A DNA stretch of 64,000 bases. Origin: Eopsaltria australis (Eukaryota > Chordata > Aves > Passeriformes > Petroicidae). This document shows, piece after piece, positions 48,118 to 61,900 of the stretch. Location: assembly GCA_034509425.1 (NCBI GenBank), contig JAVTVJ010000795.1, forward strand, positions 62,001-126,000, written 5' to 3'. The notes beneath the pieces were generated by a model. It saw nothing but the letters and a program-made list of their open reading frames with translations, ran no database searches and was not told where the DNA came from. The translations under genes were made by a program, and so were the position numbers. Position 1 is the first letter of the stretch; each line of letters opens with the position of its first letter.

Positions 48118-51100
48118 AAAATCTGAAAATACATTGCCAAAACATACAAATAGTACTGAGCTGCCCATCTATAATCACCACGTTCTGTATTTATAGCTTG
48201 TAGTCCCCTCACTAAGCTGATCCATCTCCAACTATAATACCTCCCTCGGAAAAAGTTTTGTGTTCATTTGCAAAGGAAAGGCTCTTTGTTGAAGCCAAGA
48301 CATAGACAGAGCAGCTCAGCAAGTTGGCTGTCTGCTCTCTTCATTTCCCTTGGGTCCCTGAATTAGATGGATCTACTTTCCCCAGCTCAGACCTTGCAAG
48401 GAAAAGAAAAGAACGGGCCTACTGACAGGAGGGTGTTTGCTCAGCTGTGATGTCAGCAGGAGCACATAACACAAAAAATAAACAAGGAAAAATATAAAAT
48501 TTTAAATTTTAAGAGAGGCCACATTCAGCTGGTTGCTGGGGAGTCTCATTCCCTGTGTATCATTCTGTAGCTGTACATCTGAGATCAAGCAGTGATATTG
48601 GATGTGAACTGGCAAGCACTGGAAAGGAACCTTAGGCTCATTCCTTCTGGATTCTGTTGCTCACTAGTTGGTGTGTGTTCAGTCTCACTTTTGCCTTTCA
48701 CAGAAGAGAGCAAGGAAGCCAAAATGGTCAGACCTCCTGTGGTCACAAGGAAAAATGTGTGTCTTTTATTCTGAAGTCTCTGCTTCAAGATCTGATATGC
48801 CATCTACAAGGAATCATGATACATGATTTTCAGATCGTCTCCAAACCTCTCACTCTCCCAATCCTCCTCCAAAAATCACACACCTAAATGGAGGTAAATT
48901 TCTTTTAAAAAGCACTGTTTATTATGTTCTTTGTTTGCTATCACTGAAGCAGTCTGCACTATAACACTTCATGGCAAGAGATTCATCCTGATTGTCTTCA
49001 AATATGAAAGGTTTTAGCTGCCCTTACCAATGGGACACCCAAGCTCCACCTCTGCTTTACAGATATCCTTCAGGTCATCTGTATCTACCCAGGCCTATCT
49101 GTAGGGCAGACCCCAAACCCATTTCTGTGAGATTAATGCCTGTAAGGTACTGCAGCCTCTTCTGAGATAAAAGAATTCGCTTGGACTTCTCTGTGCCAGT
49201 GTGAATAGACTTACAGCCTGATAGAGCTTTAAAATGAATCCTGCTAGAAAAAAGAGTTTAACATTCACACAGTCTAGTTAAGCTTAGTTCCTGGCATTTA
49301 CTCACTGAGATGTTTCTTTCCTCCTGGAGTTCAACTAGTGGAAAGTAGGGTCTCATTAAAGCCTGAAGAAGACTCATGGACTCCCTTGCTTGGTGAAATG
49401 CAAGAGAAAAATAGGTCACAAGCCACAGTTTTCACAGTATTTCCTCTAATTTATTCAGTTCAGTCACAATTTAAAGGGAGCCCTGCCTCACTGCATTATC
49501 TGCTCATACCTACCACATATTGCCACATTCCCATCTGCAGAGCCCAAAACCAGCTAGTCCAGCAAAAGTTAACAGCCCTGAGGCAGGCCTGGCTCCACCC
49601 CTCAGTGCAAGACTGGGAGCCAAACACAGCTACAAACAAACTGGAAATAAGTTATTTCACGGCTGAAGGGTCAATTAAGGAAAGTGATTGGGTTTGCACT
49701 TCTCTGAGAAGTGCATGCCTCTTCTGGAGCATGCAGTGTAGGTAAATCTATGAATTCCCTTTCTTCCACCTTCTCTACCTTTCAGTCATTATTTTCTCTG
49801 TGCCTCACAGTAACCCACAGAGCAAAGCTCCAGATTTTTAACTTACAGAGATCAGCCAGTCAGTTATAATCAGTGTAAGCTTTGCTACCAAGCGTTGTCT
49901 GCACCTAGTCCCATCTGCATCTAGCACCAAAAGGACAAAAAAAAAGAAAATCAGAATAGTTGAATTAATTCTTTATTAAATCTAGCCACTTAAAAATCCA
50001 TTACCTCCTCAATATTGCAATTTTACTAACATTTGCATTTGCCGGTTTAATCAGTTGTAAAATTACTACTTCTGTAACACATGCAAGAAAAAACAGAAAA
50101 GTGATCCTCTGATGAGGTTCAGGTGAAATACTTCAGCAACAGGGCTCTGCCTTGGCTTCATTTGCAATACTGTGAATATTAGTGTTCAAAGAAGATGAAC
50201 ACAGGCTACAAATTACTAATATAAGGGCTATAAAGTTATTTCGGGGAATTAAAAGCCTACTTTATTAGATGAGAATTTGAAAAAAACAGTGTTTTAGACA
50301 ATTTTATAAAGTTTGCAAGTATATTTGTTTTGTGCTTTTTAAGTATATGATTTAAGGTAAACCGTGAGTGGAGCTCTTTAAAATAAAGGTCTCTGTCAGT
50401 GCATGAATTAATGAGTATAAACTGAGCATTAGCATTTATCCAGCAACTCCATTAAGATAAGGGTCTATTCTTCAGCAAAGTGAGAGAATTTCTTGAAGAA
50501 TAACAAGTTCCAGGAAAACTGGAGTTTTCATCTGGGGAATGATGAGATGGAGGAAAGATGTTACCTAGTGTGGCCATCTGCAGTAGCAGAGTTATGAACT
50601 CTGAGACATAGAAGGCCATTTCCCACTATAACTCATTTTTTCTTTGGATGATCCACCATTTCCAAGATATTAACAGGCATTGGGGGTGAACTTACAGGGG
50701 TGCCTACAGCAATATCGGAGAAGCTCTGTGTTGCTGATGGCTTCATATAAAGCATGAGTAATTATCACCTTTAACTCAGAGAAAAACAATAAGCCATTAT
50801 TTTGCTTGACAAATATCTCTTTAACACAGCTCTATATTCTCATTCAGAGCCAAAAATGCCAGTAAAAGTAGGTATATATATATCCTCATCCTAAAATGAA
50901 TGGTTTATGTGACCTAATTCTAGGAAAAATAAATCAAAGGCTTTTACTGATATATGTTGAACACTGTATGCCTTACAATATACATAAATTCAAATGTGTA
51001 GTAGGAAATGCCACCTCGTGAAAATTTCAGTTTGCATTGGGGAATAATGCAGTTTAGAGGCAAGATATAGTGGCTTAATATCTGGAACGGATCTAGGTAA

Positions 51101-51773
51101 GAAAGCTTCATAATAAGGATTTATTTTTGCATTTATTCATCAGACAGATAATAAGTGGGTTCCTTTTCCCCTGTCAAATGTACTCAGCGCAGAAAAGGAC
51201 AAGGCATTATAGTAGTTTATTTTACATTCATTTTGATAATGTAGTTTAAATAAAGATGTAAAACTCTAAACAGCACTGGCAGCAGGCAGCCCTCCTCCAA
51301 GGTTACCCCATGTACTGTAATAGTTTCAAGGGCATATTCCTCCAACACTTTGAGAACTTCCACTGTGTCATTTCTGAAGAAGCTTCCTCTTTCTTGCATG
51401 TCTGCTCTGTGCATCACTGAAACCTCTCCTCAGTGGCACCATCAGAAGTAAATGTTTCAGGATAAGGACCTGCTGTGGGCAAAGCAGTTTCAGCTTGGGG
51501 AATTGCACTTAATGTAATTTATTGCCAATTAACATTAATTTTTAATTACTGATTCGAGTATTAAGAAAAACAATTAAACAAACACTGAGGAAAAAATCCT
51601 CTCATTTGCTTCTCTGCTTTCAGTTTCAGACCAATGGCTCTTCTCCTGCCTTCCCTTTTTCTCACAGCCCATGGTGCTGGCCCCATTGCTGCCTTTGGAG
51701 AGACAGTGGGTTGCCCAGGAAAGTGCTGTCCCTACACAGATGTTTCCTGCTGCTTTTCCTTCCTGTCTCCTCC

Positions 51774-52165
51774 TAGAATCATTGTAGAATCACAGAATGA
51801 TTTGGGTAGGAAGGGTTCGTAAAAATCATCTGGTTCCAACCTCCCTATCATTGGCAGGAACAGCTTCCACTAGACCAGGCTGCTCAGAGCCCCATCCAGC
51901 CTGGCCTTGAACATGCAGGGATGGGGTATCCACAGGTGCTCTGGACAACCTGTGCCAGTGCCTCACCATCCTCACAGTAAAGAATTTCCTCCCAATATCT
52001 AAACTAGACCTGCCCTCTTTCAGTTTAAAGATATTCCTCCTTGTCCTATCCTTGCACACCCTTGTAAAAAGTCCCTCTCCAGCCTTTTTGTAACCTCCTT
52101 CAGCTACTGAAAGGCTGTAATAAAGTCACTCCTGAGCTTTCTCTTCTCCAGGCTGAAGTACCCCA
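51774..52165 (-). mobile_element. CR1 LINE 3' end
   Basis: A clear reversed CR1 3' end. In plus-strand order: a degenerate 8-mer end (tagaatcattgtagaatcac), 'tctggttccaacctccc', 'cttccactagaccaggctgc', 'cagcctggccttgaacatgc', 'cctgtgccagtgcctcacca', 'cagtaaagaatttcctccca', 'tcagtttaaagatattcctc', 'aaaagtccctctccagcc' and 'tctcttctccaggctgaa'. All 3' UTR blocks are in order without gaps, making it the best-preserved CR1 in the window. The 5' truncation is at about 52165; the GC-rich DNA after it does not align with CR1. Confidence 0.95.
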
Positions 52166-55100
52166 TATCCCCTGCTCTGGTTTCTCACTGCTCTTCTGCT
52201 TCAGCACAGGTCCCATCGGGATGCAGCCCCTCAGGGATGTCCATGACCATGTGTGGCTGCCCCAGCCCCAGTGAGGGTTTCTCAGGGAATTCTCCTCCTT
52301 CCAGTGATGTGTCTCCAGCCGTGTTCCCAGCACTGTCCCCTCCACCCACCTGCCCCATTTGTCCTTCCCTACTCATGCCTGTCTCTCCCAGCCATGGTCC
52401 TGTGGACTCCTCAGCAGGTGCAGGCCTCCCACCCCAACACTGCTCTGCTTAGGGATGTCCTGTCTCTCACATGGCTGGCTCTGAGAACAAGGTTCCAAAA
52501 GTGCTTTACTCAAAGTTTTGGTCTTCCACTCAACAGGTTAAGCATACTTTTGAAATAGTTTTGCACAGCTCAGGATCTGCAGACAAGAAAACATGTTTTC
52601 ATAATTCTGCTCTTCTTTTCATCATTCCATTTGCTATTTTTGCATATGGCCTTCAGCAAAGTACAATACATTTCCCAGCTATTCCTCAGAACTGCTCTTC
52701 TGTATTTCAGTTCATAAAATCTGATAGATTTGGATCATCTTGTTTTGTTTTGCATTTAGTATAGGTAGTCTAGATACCATTTTGCAAACAGATGTTTCAA
52801 TGGCATTGCAAAATATCTGCAAACCTACTGAGAATGCGTTAAAGGAAATTGCATCCTTGTTGCATTAGAGTGTGTTACAATGGGTTAAGTATCATCACAT
52901 CAGTTTTGACTCTTTCAGAAGATGAATTCTTGGTTCAGCCTTGTGTTTACATACTGTTTATTCCCTGGTATTTTTGCTTAATTTGTATAGTGGACTGAGA
53001 ATGTGTAAAACCTCATACTGACGTATAATATGAGGAAAGGCTGATTGTGTGTGCTTAGGGGGTAGGGGAGTTGTGTTGTCACCTGCCATTTCTTCACACA
53101 GCAAGGAGCAAAACCAGCACAATCGGATTCAGATTACAGAGTGGACTCTGTAAATAATTTGCAGCCTGAAAGTTATTTTGTGAAGACTGTAATTGACCTT
53201 TGCAGAGATAAAGATCAATCCACTAACATTTCCAACCAAATGTTTTCAGGTTTGTTCACAACAAACAATTTTAAAATGTACCTACCAGAATTTAGTAAGG
53301 GATAGTGAGTATGACTTTCAGAAATGTTTCCTAATTTTAAATTTTTGGTGCAACTTGGAGATGACAACATTTTTAAATCTAGATCTCAGTCATAGAGGCT
53401 ACCTCAAGGAGGACATGCTTACTTTTCCTCCATTGTCACCAGCCACTAAAACCTGGTAATTTTCTTACATGATATAACACAACAAGACAGCATCAGAAAA
53501 TGTTTAAATTTTATCTTTTCATGGCTTGATTTTTTCAATCTGGGATGTAATTCTTTCTAAAAAAGTACAATTGCCATTTAATTTCTCCTCTGCCTAAATA
53601 ACCAGGAGCTAGATGGTTTTAGTGCGACAACTCCAGCAGTGCTAACACTACAACATCTCTAGTACTCATAAAAGGAAAATAGTTTGCTACAAAACATTCA
53701 AAATTAACTAAGGAAATAATGTACATATGTTCCTTTTCCTTGTGCCTCAATTGCTTTTCTGCAGAACTCTTGAAAGGATTATCATTTCACTCACCTCTCT
53801 GCAGAGCATAAAGCTCAATTCTACGCTGCACAACAATTGTGTTTGCACAAAGGTAAGGAGGGTGTCTCCTTTATTCTGAATAGCTGCTTATGTTTTCTTA
53901 CAGTGATAAATAAGTTTCATGCTGCCAGTACAATATAGCAGAAAGTAGTAAGAAAGACAGGCAGTGGAGGATTTAATTTATTTCTAATTTGGTTCATTGT
54001 GTAGGCACATTAGCTGGCCTCTTTGAACTTGAGAAATGATCACATCAAAATTTTAAGATCCATACAAATAACAGACAAGGATGGAACAAATTGCATGCAA
54101 AAATATGATTTATGCCAGGAAACAAGCATCATTCTTAAATGTATGTATAAAAAAGAAGTGTCATTAAAATCATACTAGAATAATAGCATAATTCATGAAA
54201 TAATGTTATATTAATGTAATGAAATTAATACAACATATTTTATTTAGACGGATATTTTAAATTTATGTCATTCACAACTCCCGTAAAAAGTGTCAATTTT
54301 GCCATTTCATTGTTATTTACAATTATTCCACGTGAAAAGAGGTATCTGTGCTTAAAATTTAATGCTTAAAATAAATTGTGGCTTCACCCAAGGCAGTGGG
54401 AGAGGTCTCATTACCCAGAAGAGGAGCAGCATTTCAGCCCTCACACGCTTTCAGTGTCATATGGCTGGACCACAGTTTAGCTGCACTGACAGAGCAGACT
54501 GTACTATGGGAATAACTCCCCCTTTCCTGTGCACTTGTGCCCATCAGTGGATTCTCAAACAAGGGAAGGGTTATTTTGCTGAATTGGGGTTGGTGAAAAG
54601 AAGAGTATCCCTATTTACAGTTTGATTGACTTGCAGTGAAGAGAATCTCTGACTTCTTTCTGCAACTTCATTTTTCTGAAAGACAAAAGTCTGTTCACCT
54701 AAAACTTCAGTAGATGTGCTTAGAGCAGTAAAATTAACTCTTACGAGGCAATTTACAGAGGTCAGTCTAACAACCTGACCTAGGACTAATTACAGAACAG
54801 CTGCCAGAGTTTTCTTTGCCTTATCTCCCTCAAACCTGCCACCTTGTCAATGAAGCCTGACCAAGGAGGTTGCCCTTGGAGCTCAGGAAACCCTTTTGAT
54901 TGTGCTGGTGGGCTGCCAGCAGAACTGCTTCAAATCACAATGGAGCTTGTAAGAAACAATGTGTGCCTACAAAGTTTTGCAGCCAAAGCTCAAAAGTGAC
55001 ATTAGCAAAAAAACTGAGGAATGACGAAGGATATGAGACAACTGTTTCAGAGAGCACCATTCACCTCTGGAGTGTGGGATTTGTCACAACCCCTTATTGT

Positions 55101-57424
55101 CTATTGAGTGAATATGGGTTCGATTACAGACAGCTCTTTTGTGACCTTTTTTGAGTCATTCTTTGGCTGCTCTCCTATATTTCTTAGTGCATTTCTCTCA
55201 TTTTTCATAACCCATCACAAATGGGTAAACTATCATCCTGCAACTACTATTTTATACCTGTATCATCCCATTAGTAACCTGCTTCTGACTTTTCAGCTTG
55301 ATTACTGTAATACACCATAGTTACAAATCAAAACTCAGCTCTAAGTTATAACTGATTTGAAATCAGGTAATGCTTTTCTGAACATGAAAATAGATGAGCT
55401 TGGCATTGCTGTTGAATCCTGAACCAGGACCAAAACTTGAGTCCATTCTTTATGAGCCTTAATCAGTGCAACAAAGACACCTCTTACAGTGGGACCCCTT
55501 ACAATATGAATGGACCACAGGAAAAGTTCACTCCTTAGATCTGAACCTGGTGTTCAGCTCACAGTCATGAAGCCTCTCCTCAAGGAGGCTCCACAATGAA
55601 GCAGAAGAGTGTGAGGAGTCCTCCTTCTGAGGAGGAAGCAGCAGCAGAAACAAGTAATGAGCTGACCACAGCCCCCATTGCCCAATGCCACTGGGAAGGA
55701 GGTGGTACACAAAATCAGAAGTAAAGTCTGGGAAGAGGTGAAGATATGAAGGAAGGTGTTTTTAGGATTTGGGTTTAGTTCTCATTAACCTACTCTCACT
55801 GAATTGACAAGAAGTTAAATGAATTTCCCCAAGCTGAGTCAGTTTGGCCCATGACAGTAAACTGGTCAGTGATCTCTCCCCATCCTTATTTCAATCCACA
55901 AGCCTTCCATTACATTTTCTCTCCTGTGTCCTGCTGAGGAAAGGAGTGAGAGAGCAACATGCAAGGAGTTTAGCAGCAACATGCCATCCAGCCAAGGGCA
56001 GCACTCCATATTCAGGAACCAAAGGAAGTAAAATACGGTTTGTGATTGGAGTTACTATAATTGCATGCAGGGCTTCTGTCAGGATTTTTTGGGAAGAGAA
56101 ACATTTGACTTCATAACCTGACTCAGGAGTGTTTCAACATACTGTTGATCTGTATCATTAATTGCAGAGGAACCATATGTGTGGTCATATTATACACATC
56201 AATTGTTTCATAAAATGGTATACAATGCTATCTGCTCCCTTTATTCAAGTTCTCCTGACCTGTTTTGGGTCCCTGAGGTTCATAGGGCAAAGGTACCATG
56301 CAGTGGTTGCTGCATCACTCAAAGGCAATGAAGTTGAGAAGAGAGAAAAAAAGACGGTGGCAGCATGGAATGACTGAACACTCTGCTCCTATAGCATCAG
56401 GTAAAAGGTAAAAATGATAGGAGGCAGCAGGGATGAGAGAGAACCTCACAGTGTGTATGCTACAGAAAAAGGAAAAAGGCAAGAAGAAGGAAGAAAAAAA
56501 AGTGTACATTAGACTGATAGTGACAATGGCATATTCAAGGAAAGGGACTAGAAAGGGGATAAAGGCAGGAAAAGTTTTATGTTGTTCTATCATAAGAAAT
56601 ACCTTCAGGAAATTTCAAGAATATAACACTATCCTAGAAAATACATAGAAACTGTAGAAAGGAAAAGGTCAAAATTTCACACAATTTATTTGTTTTTTGA
56701 AGAAACTGTGGGATACTATAGGATCCCAACCATGCTGTGCTAGCTAAAGTAAAAAAGAAAAAAGGAACTTAAAAGAGACTGAAGATACATTTTTAACAGC
56801 ACAGCCTGCCAACTGCGTGATTTAAAATTTAAATGCTGATATTCATTAAATAATTTCTTTAAGAGTTGAAGTGCCATCAAACACGCTATGCAGATAAAAC
56901 AACTGGAAATGATGATCCTGCTTTTCAGTTTGGGACTAGGTTGTGCAGAGGAGAACCTGGAAAAAGTTCCCATGCTTGTAGTGTCCATTTTGGACATGTT
57001 CCTGTCCCAAGAGCATCAGAACTTTATTCCCACTAGTGTACACCTATGAGTTTTCCAATACCTCCACCTTCAGACAGCCTATGAAAAGCCTGAGTTCATT
57101 TGTCTCCACTTTTTCCAGTTAAGGTGACAATGCTTTCCATTTCACTTAATTAATAATCAATGTTCAATTTGATTAAAAGCTTAAGGGTTCAATTATGTTT
57201 ATTAAAGAATTCTTTATTTTGGTCAGTTTTGTTGTCTTTAATGAGGTAATATTCTATAATTAAATCACTGAATGTAGAAAGCTGCCATATAATTAATAAG
57301 ACCACGGTCCTAAACGACTTAGAATAATGAATCCAAGCAAGGCCCAGATAATTAAAAACGCTCATGACTAAAATCTGTGACATATTTCCTAACCACAGCT
57401 GGAGTGCAAGGATGATCTTTCCAG
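52166..57424. other. Noncoding stretch, GC-richer then AT-rich
   Basis: The block 52166-52460 is GC-rich and open in several frames on both strands (up to 101 codons). It may be an unnamed repeat next to the CR1 or plain GC-rich DNA. The rest is AT-rich and unique. Frames of 90 codons or so (55844-56116, 56315-56593) have no domain; the latter is a run of Phe and Leu from an A/G-rich complement. Confidence 0.5.
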
Positions 57425-57508
57425 CCACACACTGCAACAGACTCTCTGTGTGACCTTGGACAAGGCATATAATCTTGCTGAGGCAAACTTCGTTATCTTT
57501 TTTCTAAC
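57425..57508 (+). mobile_element. MIR-type SINE relic (core region)
   Basis: Matches the MIR core in plus orientation: 'actctctgtgtgaccttgga' then 'caaggcatataatcttgctg', corresponding to the consensus 'agctgtgtgaccttgggcaa' and 'gttacttaacctctctg'. 'aggcaaacttcgttatcttt' follows, corresponding to 'gcctcagtttcctcatctg'. It is decayed but collinear over about 80 bases. It sits about 130 bases from the L3-like CR1. Confidence 0.68.
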
Positions 57509-57639
57509 AAGGTCTTCAAGTAAGCACATAGGGGCAAGGAGAGGCACTCACTCCTTACATGCACAGTGCTTGTAAGAAGGCATTTTCTTGGTACTGTCAG
57601 AAGATAAATAATAAGAGTTCGGGAACAAAAGAAGTAAAC

Positions 57640-58960
57640 TACACCTTCCTCACTATCCTTCAAGGGCAGCTGGTTAAGGAAGTATGAAAAGACCAGGCAA
57701 GGACTGTATGGTCTCTCTGCCTCTGTCTCACCCCAACAAAGAGCAGTTGATGGAATTCATGAGATGCATCCTGGTGTTTAATAGCTCACATTCTCAGCAG
57801 GTTTTGAACCCAACTTTACATGTGATCATCACAACTTCCCCTGTAAGGAGTGCTGCAATTTAATTACACGCAGTGTAAAAAGGTACTTCCATTTGCTTAT
57901 TTTCTGTCTCTAGCTGCTATTTTTAATTCACGTTCATCATATGAAGGCAAACTATGCAGTTTGCACTATGAAGGCAAAGAAATAAACTTTCTCCATTCTC
58001 ATCCATTACCTTTATTATCCTGAGTCATCTCCTTCCCAGCATTCTTAAGTTTTTCCTGGAAAGAAACCATTCCACCACTGTGATAACATTCCCTTGACCT
58101 TTTTTGTTACACTTTCCCTTTTTCAAGAAACATAAACACAAACTATACACAGTGCTTAAGATGTGGTACACCACTCATTTATCAAATGGTTTAATCATAT
58201 TTTATATTTTGTTCTCATTTCATTTCCTAACCATTCTTATCAAACTTTATGCTCCTTTGACCACCATTGAGCATTTAACTGATGTTTTAATAGCACCAGT
58301 CACAGTAATGTCAATATCTCTCTCCTGAGAGGCAATAGCTAATTTAGAAACCATCATTCTGTATGTACAATTAAGGATGTGTTTCTCCATGTGCATCTCT
58401 TTGCATACATTGACCTTGAATTTCATCTGCTCTTTTACTGTCCAGTCATTCAGTATCATGAAATCCTCCTGTAATTCTTTGCAGTCAATTTGAGAGTTGA
58501 ATGCCTTTCATCAGCAGCAAATTTGGTCACCCCATATTTACTTTCTTTTCTAGGTCATTTATGAATATATGGAACAATTAAACTTCCTGAAATGCAGCAT
58601 CCATTGTAATTCCTCTCCTTATCTGTACCTTTTTTCCCTTCACGTAATCATAGAACCACATTTTCCCATCTCTGCATTTTCTATCAATTTTGCTTTTATT
58701 AAGCCACAAGAAAAAATAATCTTTAATCTCAAGAGAGCTTAGTTTTCTTAAACCTTTTTGATGAAGGATCATGTCAAAAGCTCTTTGGAAATCCAAGTAG
58801 ACCAGCTTGGTAATTATATTCATATATCACTGACTCCTTCAAAGAGCTCTGGGTTATTTGTGAGGCACTTCCCTACATGAAACTTTGCTAATTCTTTGCC
58901 ATGTGTCATATTCTTGTATCTATACAAGAAAGGCTGCATTCTTGAATTCTATTTACTTAA
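57640..58960 (-). mobile_element. Ancient L3-like CR1 LINE, reverse transcriptase and 3' end
   Basis: On the minus strand a collinear old CR1/L3-type element can be followed. An 'acatggcaaag' block and a 'gagctctttgaaggagtcag' block lie at 58840-58914. RT motif A VYLDFQRAFD is at 58773-58802. The YADD-equivalent reads KFAAD at about 58514-58528, so its first catalytic Asp is replaced by Ala. LNDWTVKEQMKFKVNVCK lies at about 58400-58453, and a SQERDIDIT segment at about 58315. The 'ccacatcttaagcactgtgt' block is near 58145-58170. The 3' segment carries 'gagctattaaacaccaggat' and 'catgaattccatcaac' at 57746-57788. Several stops and frame changes make it inactive. It is far more diverged than the other CR1 copies, and its closest relatives by eye are the L3-like CR1s of mammals, turtles and crocodilians. 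It may extend to about 59520, but that part does not align surely. Confidence 0.82.
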
Positions 58961-61900
58961 GTCTGCTGTTTATTATGGCTTTTATATCAAAGTCTAGTCT
59001 GTAGTCCTCTACATTGCCTTTGTCATTTGTACCTTTATAGTTCTTTAAGGTAGGAAATTATTTCGTCAAATATACTACCACAGCCTTCTATTGTTATTGA
59101 TTCTCTATTTCATTTTAAAGTTCTGTTCAAATTCTTGAAAGAATATCACCTGGGATTTTTATTTATTCCTGATCATTTTACCTATTTGTCTAAAACCTTT
59201 TCCATTTGAGAAATTCAACTTGACACTTCATTTTGAGAAGGTTTCTTATACTCTTTCTTTGCAAGAACTTCCCCTTGTATTCTTGTAGAAAACATAAAGG
59301 GAAATAACTAATTTGGCTTTTCTGCTATAGGCTGACCATTTATGCCCTGAGAATCTGTCTGTCCTACAAGAACTCTGGCAAGCTTCATTTTGATCATCTT
59401 GAAGGGGAAAAAAAAAATAAAATAAAAGAACTGTATATTTTACTGCCAGCAGCTCATTCAAAACCTTCTTCCATATTCCACTTTTGGTTTTTTTGCTTTT
59501 GCTTTTAATCTGGCCTAATTCCTGCTGTTTTGTGGCCACCTCTGCTGTTCAACTTGGGGGGTTTTTTTACCTTTTCAAATACTTTTTGATGCACACAGAA
59601 TACAGCTGATATCTCTGACTGTCTTTTAGTGGTCACCAAACCAACTGCAAGTATTTTACCCTTTTGCCTGTATCTCTTTAGTCTCCTTTTAACAGGCTAC
59701 TTCCAATTTCAGTAACAGTCATTATTATATAGATTATAATTCCTCTCACCCCTCAGCTGGTGCTCAAAACTGAGAAATTATTGTGAGCACCTTATTTTGA
59801 CTTGCTGGATCTGGAAGAGGCCCAACAGGCCTGGCTGGGGTGGAGAGGAGGATCTCACCTGTCCCAAACAAGTGCTACTGGCCAGTTTACCATGCAAGAC
59901 ACCTGGAAGGAGATGGCAGGTGTGACCCAGCACTTACAGGAGAAATTTGCTTTTCTGAATGAGCAGCTGGAGGCCTGGCCTAAGTAAGACCTCTGCCTAA
60001 GTACCCAAATCTCACAGGCTGGAATTCATCTCCTTGGAAATTCTCTGACAATCTGAAATGGAAATTACTTGGCAATCAGAAAGATGTAAGTGCCTAAGAG
60101 GAATTTGACACCACCTGGTTTTCCTGTCTACCTGGCAATGATACAACAAGATGCAGTAGTTGGAAATTAAAGCTAACAATATATTATGGCAAAATATCTG
60201 AGCTGCGCTCAGAAATAAGCTGTTGCCGTGAATATGGGCAATTTGAATGGGGACAGTTGACCCTATTCAAAGTTGGCTTTGGACAATTTTAAGTCTAAGT
60301 GGGATTGTTGCAGGATATTGCCTTCAGATTCACAGCCCTGCTTTTGTTCTGGTTTCAAGCAGGGGCCTGACAGAGCATGCACTGTCCCCAGAGGGGCACC
60401 AGTGCCCCGACTGTCACAGGCTTTCAGTGAGCTGCTGCTTGCATCAAGAGCACTCTGGCGAGTCATAAAGGTCCTTGGCTTTCTGGGATAAGCCAATACA
60501 TCTTACAGCTCATCCCAAATTGCTCAAAAATTAGGGCAATTGCTCAAAATTGAAGTATATCATCAGGCTGAGCATATCCACACTACCTGTAAGGAAGATT
60601 CCTCCCTTCATAGTCTGAGGGCAGCATGATGTGCTGCAGATGACCCTGGATCATCTCTTAAGACCTGATACTTGCTGAGTCTATGAATATTATGTATCAA
60701 AGCTATGGCAGTGGACAATTCTTCTTAAATTATCTCTTTAATAGGCTGAAAAACATCTTCCTAATATTTTGTTGCCAGGTCACTAAGGAGATAACTGCTA
60801 TCAAGATGATCACAATTAAAGCAATAAAATTACTGATGAGACAAAGAAATTGTGGCAGTTATTTTTATATGGCATATAAAAATATCAGCTGCTACAGAAT
60901 TTTCTGTAGTGCTGACAAACTGGTTCTTACCTTCTGGGGTGTGAGAGCATCAGCACATTTTATTTCTATCTTTGAGGTCATTCTTCCTTCCAGAGGAGCT
61001 ACTGTTTATTGGCAGCAATCATTCAAAACATTTTTCTCACTCCATTTATGTGGCTTTCTATATGCCCAGGATCAGTTAGATTATGCCCATGGAATGCTAT
61101 ATTGTGGGTAGCCATAGGCTACAAACTCCTTTAAAAACTTCTCATGACTCTAGTTGAATAAGTGGTTAGTATTCTAAATAACTTCTAATGATTGGATATA
61201 ACTCACTGAAACTTCCTTGTCCATCCTAAAAGTTTGAGAGAAGGTCTCTTCAAGACAAAAAAGAAATCCAAGGGTAGGAGTCTGAAAGTTTTCAGACTGA
61301 TAGAAAAAAGAAGTGGATGCCCAAGTACAGGCTTGAAGTCAAAGACCTTGTTTAAGAGTGAGCAGGTGGAATTTCAGATTCTAATTTACATTAGTGCTTG
61401 GGATATATGAGCATTTCTATCAGGTGTGACCATCTCTATCAGGTAGATCTAAATTTTAGAAGATCTAGAGATAAAGGATAAATGAGCAAACCCCTACAAG
61501 AGCATTACATTTCAGTCAGCATTTTGAAGATCATTTGAACTGTAGGATCGAGGCCATGACAGACGGTGGGTTTGTCTGTGTGTTACAGAGACTCTTAGTA
61601 CTTTGAGGAGGTGGAGATTATGTTGTCTTTTAACAAAAAAAAAATTAAAATACATCTCTGAAGACTGTTGCCCTTATAGGGGAGATATGTGCTTTTGAAG
61701 TGTCATACTTTTGCATAGTCTTGATAATCAGTAATGAAGAGAGTGCAGAAGCTTACAAAACAACATAATCAAGTGATATTAATGAATATTTCAACCAACA
61801 GACATTTCAAAGTTTTAATTAAAATTAGTCATTATTGGTATTGTAATATGTTCAAGAACACACAGGCAAGTAATCACAGACCTCCCAAATGGGCTACATT

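Larger units (their letters stand above)
43303..51773. other. Unique AT-rich noncoding stretch, no gene
   Basis: No gene or RNA gene is supported. The longest frames (49338-49745, 135 codons; 43320-43625, 101 codons; both plus) have no recognisable domain. A TAG/TAA-type run is at 44349-44376, a 22-bp duplication at 48077-48117, and a TAAT-rich block at 51500-51580. Confidence 0.55.

Noticed and set aside
49338..49745. 135-codon plus frame
   Set aside because: No domain or low-complexity bias, and no splice or start context. Not called as a gene.
52166..52460. Overlapping frames up to 101 codons right of the CR1
   Set aside because: GC-rich, stop-poor DNA open on both strands; no domain. 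Listed only as noncoding GC-rich sequence.
55110..55130. GGGTTCGATTAC, resembling a tRNA B box
   Set aside because: No A box or cloverleaf can be drawn around it; not a tRNA or a supported SINE.
59802..59987. 61-codon plus frame, Gln/Glu-rich, possible coiled-coil exon
   Set aside because: No clear flanking splice sites, no homology I recognise, very short.
60683..61111. 142-codon plus frame
   Set aside because: Composition is that of AT-rich noncoding DNA (Ile, Lys, Phe, Tyr) and no motif is visible.
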